Part shown: positions 1 through 7,000 of the stretch, piece after piece
Position numbering within the stretch: the first letter of the stretch is position 1
Layout: the number at the start of each line of letters is the position of its first letter
Source of the DNA: Methanobacteriota archaeon
GTDB taxonomy: Archaea; Thermoplasmatota; Poseidoniia; Poseidoniales; Poseidoniaceae
Direction: 5' to 3'
Assembly: GCA_018623995.1 (NCBI GenBank)
Contig: JAAZUV010000053.1
Span: forward strand, 1 to 8,477
DNA: 8,477 nt
Position numbers and translations under genes: made by a program
The notes under the pieces: model-generated
Told to the model about the DNA's origin: nothing
Seen by the model: only the letters and a program-made list of their open reading frames with translations
Database searches by the model: none

Positions 1-268
1 GGCGCTCCTCTGAAACCGATTTCAACGAGAGCTTAAGCGAACTGCCATCGCGGCGACTTGGCATGACTTTGCAAACCAAACGCTGACCTTCACGAACGAA
101 TCGACGAATATTCTTAATCCAACCACTGGCAATTTCGCCAATGAAAATTAATCCATCGACACCCTCGTACTCATCGAGCGATACATCAGCTCCGTTTTGC
201 TTGACACTGTGAACTGTTACAACGACGAGTTCGCCCTCTTCAGGGTAGATGAGGTCGGATTTCGACAT
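1..268 (-). CDS. eif2a: Translation initiation factor aIF2 alpha subunit, N-terminal part (runs off the left edge)
   Basis: The 89 visible codons begin MSKSDLIYPEEGELVVVTVH and form an S1/OB-fold RNA-binding domain. The family signatures are YPEEGELVV near residue 8, the LDEYEGVDGLIFIGEIASGW stretch with IKNIRRFVREGQ following, and LKLSLKSV near residue 80, all matching archaeal aIF2-alpha and eukaryotic eIF2-alpha. The protein is one subunit of the heterotrimeric aIF2 that delivers initiator Met-tRNA to the small ribosomal subunit. The helical and C-terminal domains lie beyond the window, so it is incomplete only because of the edge. It is the third gene after L44e and S27e, an order conserved in many archaea. 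The ATG at 268 follows the S27e stop by 15 bases, with GGAGG at 279-283 as SD; that SD lies inside a perfect hairpin (see 269-283). Confidence 0.93.
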   Translation of the reverse strand, partial: MSKSDLIYPEEGELVVVTVHSVKQNGADVSLDEYEGVDGLIFIGEIASGWIKNIRRFVREGQRLVCKVMPSRRDGSSLKLSLKSVSEER

Positions 269-283
269 GGAGGCTCAGCCTCC
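269..283 (-). promoter_or_regulatory. SD-sequestering hairpin between S27e and aIF2-alpha
   Basis: The whole 15-base gap is a perfect inverted repeat. On the mRNA strand it reads GGAGGC-TGA-GCCTCC, a 6-bp G/C-rich stem with a 3-base loop. It starts directly after the S27e TGA stop and ends directly before the aIF2-alpha ATG. The 5' arm is the only SD (GGAGG). The inference is translational coupling: a ribosome finishing S27e would melt the stem and expose the SD. The repeat is seen directly; the regulatory role is not. Confidence 0.6.
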
Positions 284-454
284 TCATTCCATTGTTTCGA
301 GAACAGTGCAGCCGACGAGATTCGCTTTTCCGCCAGATGGGTTTGTCAACGTAGCGCCACAGACATCACAAGAGATGACGGTGGTCGCACGAGAGAAAAT
401 CACGGTTTCATTACCGCAGTCTTTGCATGAAACTTTCATAAATTGGCCTACCAT
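284..454 (-). CDS. rps27e: Small-subunit ribosomal protein S27e (eS27)
   Basis: This is a 56-residue protein beginning MVGQFMKVSCKDCGNETVIF. It has a complete C4 zinc ribbon: Cys10 and Cys13 (CKDC), then Cys29 and Cys32 (CDVC). The family motif PSGGKANLVG follows near residues 39-48. Length and motifs agree with archaeal S27e, a zinc-binding protein of the 30S subunit. The start at 454 is supported by the SD GAGGTG at 461-466, which overlaps the L44e TGA stop at 465-467. The two genes are 10 bases apart and should be translated from one mRNA with aIF2-alpha downstream. Nothing looks broken. It is too short to appear in an ORF scan with a normal length cut-off. Confidence 0.95.
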   Translation of the reverse strand: MVGQFMKVSCKDCGNETVIFSRATTVISCDVCGATLTNPSGGKANLVGCTVLETME

Positions 455-464
455 TCTTTTCACC

Positions 465-749
465 TCATCGATCGACTAATTCGAACTTCTTGGCTCGCTT
501 GCACGGTGCATAGTGAGCCTTTCCAGTCTCAGTACAGCGGTAGAGAATGTTGACGCGCTTGGTTGGCTTTTCTCGGCCATCCGGCTTTGGACGTGGGAAA
601 CCACGGTACCCACGCATGACCTTACGGAAACGTCGCTGACCCCAGCGAAGTTCCGAAGCTCGCTTTTTCTTGACACGCTCAACTGTGTGGAGCGTGTGCT
701 TACCAGCAGAAGGACTGTAGCGCTTGATTTGACGTGGCATCTTTACCAT
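465..749 (-). CDS. rpl44e: Large-subunit ribosomal protein L44e (eL42), zinc ribbon degenerate
   Basis: The 94-residue basic protein starts MVKMPRQIKRYSPSAGKH. It carries the L44e core SELRWGQRRFRKVMRGYRGF (about residues 32-51), then PRPKPDGREKPTKR and the closing AKKFELV. It belongs to the 50S subunit near the E site and is first in the L44e-S27e-aIF2-alpha operon. The odd feature is the zinc ribbon. Archaeal relatives have YCPHC near the N-terminus and RCEEC near residue 72; here these read YSPSA and RCTET, so one of four ligand cysteines remains (another Cys occurs in HYAPCKR). Starts at 758 (GTG), 755, 749 and 740 are possible. I chose 749 because the SD AGGTGAT (754-760) is best spaced for it; 740 would give MPRQIKRY. 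Confidence 0.94.
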   Translation of the reverse strand: MVKMPRQIKRYSPSAGKHTLHTVERVKKKRASELRWGQRRFRKVMRGYRGFPRPKPDGREKPTKRVNILYRCTETGKAHYAPCKRAKKFELVDR

Positions 750-881
750 GGTCATCACCTGAACAGTTTGCCGACCATCGTCGGGTATTTATTGCTGTCG
801 TAGCATGACTCCACTTCAAACGGTGCCACAAAAAGCAGATTTACAGCCATATTCATAAATCGAGCGGGGTGAAAGATACAC
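750..881. other. Divergent intergenic region between L44e and the membrane protein pair
   Basis: This 132-bp spacer must hold the promoters of both the L44e operon (minus) and the gene at 882 (plus). For the plus gene I see a clear SD, GGGGTGA, at 866-872, nine bases before ATG 882. AT-rich stretches that could be its TATA box are ATTTACA near 839-845, which fits a start just before the SD, and ATTCATAAAT at 851-860, which would start the RNA at the ATG and lose the SD. I cannot decide between them. No small gene or RNA is evident. Confidence 0.5.
754..793 (-). promoter_or_regulatory. Probable promoter and SD of the L44e-S27e-aIF2-alpha operon
   Basis: On the minus strand a TATA-like AATAAATA lies at 793-786. 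Transcription about 25 bp downstream would start near 764, just before the SD AGGTGAT at 760-754, a perfect match to the archaeal 16S 3' end. This gives a short leader of roughly 15 bases before the ATG at 749. The SD is clear; the TATA element is only a spacing-based guess. Confidence 0.45.
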
Positions 882-1685
882 ATGGAAAACGAACTCAAAG
901 TCGCACTCCTACTCTGGGCGCCACTGGGTTTGGTGTTTCTATCCTTTGGGCTTCAATTCCGGAAAGATTCCGGAGCACAGAGGTTTGGCAAAGTGATTGG
1001 GGGCGTAGGGATTCTTCTTTTCAGCGTCTCTTTCCTCACCGTTCCGTCTTCTCCTTCCGCAGCATCGAGTGCCTTGTTCGTAAGTGTCCTACCATCCACG
1101 ACTCTGATGTTTCTTGGATTGTATATCGCGTTATTTGCAGGAGACGTACCTGTTCAGAGATTCTCTCCAAAGTTACGCCCACTCGGCCTGTTGATGTTTG
1201 TTCTTGGCTTTGCCTTGCTCGAAGCCATGCACTGGAACGAAAGCGATTGGCTTCCATCGACTGTGTGGGATGGCGAAACCAATCGTTTTTGGATGATTTT
1301 CAAACCAACATTCCTCCTTGCGATGAGCAGTTTTCTTCTTGCAGGTGGATATTTGGTCAACCTTATCGGTCAACGTATCAGTCAAACCTCTCGAGTCTTG
1401 TACCTCACAGGAGGATTCTCTTTTCTTCTTCTCGCCATCAGCGTTGTAGTTGATGGTTCCGAAACGATGTCCGAAGAATTTCATACATCGGTCTTGTATG
1501 CAGCAAGCGATCTACTTGGGTTCCTTGCCGGCGTCGGTTTGACCATCATTTGCTTCGGCCTTGCCATCTGGCAATTTGAGCGCAAGCGTCCAGGACTCGA
1601 CAAACTCCCGCCCCCAAATTCGGAACAACTTACACAAGCAGCGAACATCATCAAAAACAACCTCGGAGGTGACGATGATGAGTAA
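882..1685 (+). CDS. Seven-helix membrane protein of unknown function
   Basis: The family of this 267-residue protein is not recognised. Hydrophobic segments suggest seven membrane helices at about residues 6-24, 37-54, 65-86, 99-115, 139-161, 171-190 and 205-230. A short charged cytoplasmic or periplasmic tail (residues 231-267) is Pro-rich (KLPPPNS) and ends GGDDDE. The loop after helix 4 is Trp-rich (HWNESDWLPSTVWD). It is not a microbial rhodopsin, since helix 7 has no lysine. ATG 882 is supported by SD GGGGTGA at 866-872. The last codons overlap the start of the next gene, so the two are almost certainly co-expressed and may form a complex. The acidic end is partly dictated by that overlap, because the same bases supply the next gene's SD and start. 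Confidence 0.85.
   Translation: MENELKVALLLWAPLGLVFLSFGLQFRKDSGAQRFGKVIGGVGILLFSVSFLTVPSSPSAASSALFVSVLPSTTLMFLGLYIALFAGDVPVQRFSPKLRPLGLLMFVLGFALLEAMHWNESDWLPSTVWDGETNRFWMIFKPTFLLAMSSFLLAGGYLVNLIGQRISQTSRVLYLTGGFSFLLLAISVVVDGSETMSEEFHTSVLYAASDLLGFLAGVGLTIICFGLAIWQFERKRPGLDKLPPPNSEQLTQAANIIKNNLGGDDDE
1665..1680 (+). promoter_or_regulatory. SD and tandem ATG embedded in the end of the upstream gene
   Basis: GGAGGTGA at 1665-1672 is a near-full complement of the 16S 3' end. It is followed by ATG at 1675 and again at 1678, and all of it is still inside the coding sequence of the gene ending at 1685. Spacing from GGAGG is 5 bases to the first ATG and 8 to the second, so either could be used. Confidence 0.75.
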
Positions 1686-2121
1686 TCGCATTGGACCAAA
1701 AAATCTCATTGTCGCCGGAATACTGTTCCTTCTGCCGATCATTGCCATGATCATTCTTGCAGGTAACTCGTCCTACGATGCGGAACGTGGCTTGACCCGA
1801 TTCCTGAATGCGTTCCTCACGTCATACACGATTGCTTCCGTGTTCCTTGTCGTCAACATGTTCCGATATTCGAAGAGTCGAAAGGAGCCTACTGCTCCGT
1901 GGATTTCGATGGTGTATGCAGCGGTTCTCGGCATCTTTGTCACACTGATGCTTACAACTCAAGGTGGCTTCTTGATGGAAGAGAATGGTTCACAGCGAGC
2001 TCAAATTCTTTACAACATAATTCACTTTATTGTCGCAAGCATGGCCATTCTCATCGCTGTTGGCATCATGATTTTGCTTTCTTTCGTAAATCTTGAATCC
2101 AAGGACGATGACGATCTCTGA
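1675..2121 (+). CDS. Four-helix membrane protein of unknown function
   Basis: The 148-residue product has no recognised family. Hydrophobic segments at about residues 10-29, 44-62, 76-95 and 112-138 suggest four membrane helices. The loop between helices 1 and 2 reads NSSYDAERGLTRFLNA, the loop between 2 and 3 is basic (RYSKSRKE), which by the positive-inside rule would be cytoplasmic, and the C-terminus is strongly acidic (ESKDDDDL). The frame stays open upstream to 1561, but that would overlap the previous gene by 125 bases; the strong SD at 1665-1672 points to ATG 1675 or 1678. The overlap with the upstream gene (11 or 8 bases) implies translational coupling. Shared features of the pair are only helices and acidic tails, so I cannot say that they arose by duplication. 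Confidence 0.83.
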   Translation: MMSNRIGPKNLIVAGILFLLPIIAMIILAGNSSYDAERGLTRFLNAFLTSYTIASVFLVVNMFRYSKSRKEPTAPWISMVYAAVLGIFVTLMLTTQGGFLMEENGSQRAQILYNIIHFIVASMAILIAVGIMILLSFVNLESKDDDDL

Positions 2122-2194
2122 TCAAATCCCGAGCCATAGCCCATCGTTGACTTCATAAGGAGGAGGTAGGTGGCGAGGATATCGAGGTGAGCAT
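2122..2194 (+). promoter_or_regulatory. Leader region of L37e with two SD motifs and a tiny possible uORF
   Basis: The L37e SD is GAGGTGA at 2184-2190, four bases before ATG 2195. A TATA-like TTCATAA at 2152-2158 would place transcription near 2180, giving a short leader. A second SD-like run, AAGGAGGAGGT, lies at 2157-2167 and precedes a six-codon frame, GTG 2170 to TGA 2188-2190, whose stop is inside the L37e SD. If transcription begins near 2180 this frame is not transcribed from that promoter; if mRNA reads through from the membrane genes it could be. Confidence 0.4.
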
Positions 2195-2374
2195 ATGTCA
2201 AAGGGTACACCATCCATGGGTCGTCGTCAAAAGACAACACACATCCGCTGCCGACGCTGTGGACGAAACGCATATCACAAGCAAAAGGGCGTTTGTGCTT
2301 CTTGTGGATATGGCAAGACTGCTCGCATGCGCACCTACAGTTGGAACAAGAAATCCCACCGACCCAAGGCCTAA
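2195..2374 (+). CDS. rpl37e: Large-subunit ribosomal protein L37e (eL37)
   Basis: This 59-residue basic protein begins MSKGTPSMGRRQKTTHIRCR. It contains a complete C4 zinc ribbon, Cys19/Cys22 (CRRC) and Cys34/Cys37 (CASC), followed by GYGKTARMRTYSWNKKSHR, which is diagnostic of L37e. It sits in the 50S subunit, bound to 23S rRNA. Length is normal for archaea. The ATG at 2195 is set by SD GAGGTGA at 2184-2190, and the conserved N-terminal KGTPSMG supports it. purF starts 59 bases downstream on the same strand with only a weak SD, so the two are probably co-transcribed. In contrast to L44e in the same window, all four zinc ligands are kept. Confidence 0.96.
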   Translation: MSKGTPSMGRRQKTTHIRCRRCGRNAYHKQKGVCASCGYGKTARMRTYSWNKKSHRPKA

Positions 2375-2433
2375 GCAAATTTAGGGGGAAGGAATACAAA
2401 GGCGGCGCGACTGTCCGCAACCAAGGGACTCAC

Positions 2434-3975
2434 ATGTGCGGCATCATCGGCATCGTTGGACGACTTGGTTCGAACGTGAACCAAGCATTGTATGATGGCC
2501 TCACCGTCCTTCAGCACCGTGGACAAGATGCGGCAGGTATCGTCACGGAACAGAACGAGAAATTCAATCTCCGCAAAGGGAACGGCCTCGTATCAGATGT
2601 CTTTTACAAGCGGCACATGCAGAAGTTGCTTGGCCACATCGGCATCGGTCATGTACGATATCCTACTGCTGGATCGTCTTCAACTGCGGAAGCCCAACCT
2701 TTCTACGTCAATTCGCCTTATGGCCTAGCACTTGCACACAATGGGAACCTCACCAACAGCGGCGAAATTGCTCAACAATTAATCGTTCAACATCGACGTC
2801 ACGTCAATACGACCAGTGACTCTGAAGTGCTCTTGAACCATCTTGCTGTTCAACTCGATGCTTCAGGCAATCAAATGAACATCAATGGTGAACCGTTCCT
2901 AGACGTTGACAATTTCTTTGATGCAATCAAGAGCGTAAATGCAACCGTCCGTGGAGGATATGCCTGTGTCGGTCTTGTCAACGGTTACGGATTGTTTGCA
3001 TTCCGCGACCCCCATGGCATCCGACCGCTGATCTACGGTAAGAGGGACTACGAAGACGGTACAGAGTGGGTCGTTGCAAGTGAATCCGTTGCCATCACGG
3101 CGCTTGGATTCGACGTTGTTGCAGATGTACAACCTGGAGAAGCCATTTTCATCTCAACCTCAGGCCACTTGTTTACCAAACAATGTGCAGAAAAGAAGGC
3201 CTTCACTCCATGTATTTTCGAACATGTTTACTTCGCTCGCCCAGATTCCACCATCGATGGCATCTCCGTTTACCAAGCACGACTGAACCAAGGTCGAAGG
3301 CTTGCTGAACGTGTCCTCGAGGATTGGCCCGATCATGACATTGATGCTGTCATTCCTGTTCCTGATTCTGGACGAATTTCAGCCATTCAAATGGCAAACA
3401 CACTGAACGTACCTTATCGGGAAGGTTTCGTCAAGAATCGGTATGTTGGACGCACGTTCATCATGCCTGGGCAAGAAATGAGAATGAAATCAGTTCGAAG
3501 AAAGCTCAACGCTATACCTCGAGAATTTGAAGGCAAGAACGTTCTTCTCGTTGACGATTCAATCGTCCGAGGAACAACGAGCGCTCAAATCATCGAAATG
3601 GCAAGAGAAGTTGGTGCAAAGAAGGTCTACTTTGCTTCTGCAGCACCACCGGTTCGTCATCCTAACGTCTACGGAATTGACATGCCCGCAGTTGACGAGT
3701 TCATCGCCGATGGAAAATCCATCCAAGAAATCAACACCACCATCGGTTCGGACAAACTCTTCTATCAACGACTTGATGATTTGGAAGAAGTGACTCGTCA
3801 CAAGGAAACCAACATCGATGGTTTCGACAGTTCTTGCTTCAACGGCAACTATGTCACAGGTGATATCGATCAAGCCTACCTTGACCGATTGCAAGCAGAA
3901 CGAAACGATGCATCAAAGCAAGAGAAACTTGCTGAAGATGAGCAAGGTATCGATTTGCACAATCATCAGTCTTGA
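2434..3975 (+). CDS. purF: Amidophosphoribosyltransferase (glutamine PRPP amidotransferase), gammaproteobacterial-type
   Basis: PurF makes 5-phosphoribosylamine from PRPP and glutamine, the first committed step of purine synthesis. The 513-residue protein starts MCGIIGIVG, so Cys2 becomes the N-terminal nucleophile after Met removal; this fixes the start although the frame is open upstream. The glutaminase domain shows LQHRGQDAAG (26-35), GHVRYPTAGSS (72-82), NGN (103-105) and TTSDSE (126-131). The phosphoribosyltransferase domain has KNRYVGRTFIMPGQ (334-347), KSVRRKLNA (352-360) and the PRPP loop VLLVDDSIVRGTT (370-382). There is no propeptide before the Cys and no CxxC near the C-terminus (only FDSSCFNGNY), so the Fe-S cluster of Bacillus-type enzymes is absent. 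Sequence and length resemble E. coli PurF (505 aa) closely, suggesting transfer from bacteria. The upstream SD is weak (AGGGA at 2424-2428). Confidence 0.97.
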   Translation: MCGIIGIVGRLGSNVNQALYDGLTVLQHRGQDAAGIVTEQNEKFNLRKGNGLVSDVFYKRHMQKLLGHIGIGHVRYPTAGSSSTAEAQPFYVNSPYGLALAHNGNLTNSGEIAQQLIVQHRRHVNTTSDSEVLLNHLAVQLDASGNQMNINGEPFLDVDNFFDAIKSVNATVRGGYACVGLVNGYGLFAFRDPHGIRPLIYGKRDYEDGTEWVVASESVAITALGFDVVADVQPGEAIFISTSGHLFTKQCAEKKAFTPCIFEHVYFARPDSTIDGISVYQARLNQGRRLAERVLEDWPDHDIDAVIPVPDSGRISAIQMANTLNVPYREGFVKNRYVGRTFIMPGQEMRMKSVRRKLNAIPREFEGKNVLLVDDSIVRGTTSAQIIEMAREVGAKKVYFASAAPPVRHPNVYGIDMPAVDEFIADGKSIQEINTTIGSDKLFYQRLDDLEEVTRHKETNIDGFDSSCFNGNYVTGDIDQAYLDRLQAERNDASKQEKLAEDEQGIDLHNHQS

Positions 3976-3986
3976 AGTTGTTCAAG
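3971..3986. repeat. Small inverted repeat over the purF stop, in the convergent gap
   Basis: CTTGAA-GTTG-TTCAAG is a perfect 6-bp inverted repeat with a 4-base loop. It spans the purF TGA (3973-3975) and part of the 26-bp gap to the convergent gene ending at 4002. It could help end transcription from either side, but it is short, only moderately stable, and has no following T-tract, so terminator function is doubtful. Confidence 0.3.
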
Positions 3987-4001
3987 TCGATGAGATACGA
4001 C

Positions 4002-7000
4002 TTACTGCCACTTCTGCCAGGTTGTGTTCGAGTAAGCCGTACGATAGTACCAGACACCTCCATCCTGAGGCCATTCCAACCATTCATATCCATCATCTTG
4101 GACAGCACCAACAGCGTTGATTGGAGGTCGAACTTCTTCGGACTGCTGAGGTCCTGGAGGTGTTCCAACCGAACGGTTGGAATCGCTCATCGCCAATTTT
4201 TCTTGAAGAAGTTTCTTACGGTCCTCAGAATCAATGGAGCCTGCGAGACCAAAATATGCATCGTTGTGTGCAATCTGATACAACTCACGGGGTGAAGAGA
4301 CTAAGAGATCATCAATGAGCGTGAAGAGTTTCTCTCGCGTTTGTTTTTTGATCTCATTGTTCGTGTATCGTCCAGTCAAATCGCCTTTCAATTGATTCAA
4401 TTCATCCGCGAGTTCTTGTGGATTGTCGAAATACGCTTGAACGATGGATTGTAAATATGTGAGCTCGTTTCGCTCTTCCTTCGTCAATTTCGAATTCTTG
4501 CGCAAAACCTGCACCCAACGGAAGGCATCAGGAAGCAATGCTGCTGCTACATTCGTCTGAAGCAGTGTAAACAACGCAAGCAAGACCGCACTAACTCCGA
4601 GTGTTGTTGTCACCGTGTCACCTCCTGAAAAGAAGGACTCCGCTTCAGATGTAGCTTCATCATTACCTTCAGATTGTTGAACTTCACAACCAAAGGCATC
4701 AACGGTCGTTCCTTCAGGCGTTCCTGGACACGTATCATCAAGGTCTGAAACACCATCTCCATCCGTATCGATTTCCATGAGTTGGGCATCACTGCAGCCA
4801 ACTTCTGAAACAGATTGTCCTGATTCTGTTTCAGGACATTCATCAACCGAATCAAGGATGCCATCTCCATCTGCATCATCCAAACATCCATCGCCATTGA
4901 GATCAAGCTCGGATGCATTCACATCAGGACACTGGTCGTATATGTCTTCGACTCCATCGCCATCCGAATCGGTTTGGACGACACATCCAGTCTCATCGAC
5001 GACATCCGTCGCTGAGCTGTTGGGACAGTCATCGATCGTATCGTCAACGCCATCTCCATCCGCATCTGCCGAACGATTACCATCATTCGGGAAGGCATCG
5101 GCGTTATCGCCAACTCCGTCACCATCGGAATCAACACTCTCCGTCGCATCGTCCGGGAACGCATCAGCGTTGTCGCCAACACCGTCACCATCCGAGTCCA
5201 CTGATTCTGTTGCATCGTTCGGGAACGCATCTGAGTTGTCGCCAACACCATCACCATCGGAATCGAATTGCTCAAAGGCATTCATAGGGAACATATCGGC
5301 ATTATCGCCAACACCGTCACCATCTGTGTCTTTGGTCTCAGTTGCATCGTTGGGGAATTCATCGGAATTGTCACCAACACCATCACCGTCTGAATCCAAT
5401 GTCTCAAAGGCATTCTGCGGGAATGCGTCTGCATTATCACCCACGCCATCCCCATCTGAATCAGTTGTTTCAGTCGCATCGTTCGGGAACGCATCAGCAT
5501 TGTTTCCAACGCCATCGCCATCGCTGTCCAACCACTCATTCACATCGTTCGGAAACGCATCTCCATCGTTACTGTAACCATCACCATCATCGTCTGGACA
5601 GCCGTTTACATCCTGCGAAGATGTACCTGCAACCTCTTCACAATCATCGTTGGCATTCGGAACACCATCTCCATCGAGGTCATTCTGATCGATGAATTCG
5701 AATGTTGAGGACAATTGATGCTCAACACCTTCGTAGTCAATGAGTGACAACGTGACAATCCCTGGAGTTGCAACTGCGGGTGTCGTGAAGCGAATCGTTC
5801 CATCGTCAAGAACATCAGCTGTAACCGAACCAAGTTGACCGAACTTGACTGTAATCTCATTCGTCACAGTCACGCCGGTTGATTTTGTCGCATAGCGGAG
5901 TACGCCATTTGTCTCATCGGAATATGCGACATGAATCGTTCCATCATGAATGACGATTGAATTTGATTCACCTGTGCCCTTTGTTGCGCTACCGCCATTT
6001 TCGATGGTACTGACCTGCCAGTTTGGCGACGATGGGTTGAGCGTAGCATACTTCAATTTCCAACCGCTCCAAGAACGATAAACAATGTGAGGATCGCCAG
6101 CCGCATCGATGGCGATCGAAGGGTTTCGACCAGTATCTCCTGATGAATCGACAACAGTGGTTGACCATGCTCCATTTGGTACGCCTACTGAATAACGCAG
6201 ATCTTCGTTGTCTTCATGGCTATCGAAGTGGGCAATGTGGAATCGACCTTGTTGGTCCACTGCCAACGAAGTGTCAGAGCCAGGATAGCCCGTGCTGAAT
6301 CCACCAGAGTCTGGAGCGTAAGGAATCCATGACCCACTTTTGTTCGTCGTAAACTTCAATTTCGATTGGCTGCGGTCAAGATACGAGATGTATGCCTTAT
6401 CATTACCATCAATGAGAAGTGCAGAATCACATCCCTTATTGCCGCCTGATTCAATGACATTGGTTGTCCATGCTGCCCCATCAAACGATGCAAGTCGAAG
6501 ACCATTGCCGCAGTACTGGTGGTAGCCGGTAAACGAGATGTGAGGATGGTTGTTTGAATCCACTGCGATGCCAACTGGGCCCACCTTTGCACCCGTGGAG
6601 ACTTGGGTTGAAGCCCATGAAGAGCCGTCATAATGCATGTACACGATTAGGCCTGTATTTGTCGAATAAGCGGCATGGAGTTCATCGTTGTCATCAATGA
6701 CCATATCCGTACCCCAGCAATAACTTCCTTCGCAATTTTTGATGCCATTGGGTGTCCAAGAAGAACCGTCGTAGACACTGTGTGTGAATGCGTAAGTATC
6801 GCCACTGGCATGGACGATGTGCACATGGCCATTCGAGTCGATTACCATTGCATTTTCATGCCCTGCCTCGCTTCCGTAGTCTGCGGTCGTCTTTGTCCAT
6901 TGATGATTGATCCCATCGTACGTCACATTCGTGTCATCGAGGGCCGAGAATCCACTTCCTGTAATGGTAATTTCTTCACCACCTGTGATCCATCCTGAAG

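Noticed and set aside
197..803. Several plus-strand open frames opposite the translation operon
   Set aside because: They are antisense to S27e, L44e and aIF2-alpha, which have strong family matches and SDs. The plus frames show no recognisable protein features.
956..974. Direct repeat ATTCCGGA twice, three bases apart
   Set aside because: It is short, lies inside coding sequence in two different frames and has no matching element elsewhere; chance is sufficient.
869..1453. Plus-strand open frame of 194 codons overlapping the seven-helix protein
   Set aside because: It lies in another frame of a well-supported gene with a clear SD, and its translation has no domain-like pattern.
882..1685. 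Seven helices suggesting a rhodopsin
   Set aside because: Helix 7 has no lysine for retinal attachment and no rhodopsin motifs are seen.
2293..2433. In-frame upstream extension of purF
   Set aside because: PurF needs Cys directly after the initiator Met, so ATG 2434 is the start. The extension overlaps L37e in another frame.
4777..5577. Long plus-strand open frame (266 codons) rich in Ser and Pro
   Set aside because: It is the antisense shadow of the tandem 66-bp Ca-binding repeats on the minus strand. The periodic Ser/Pro pattern is the complement of DxDGDG codons, and there is no SD or promoter.
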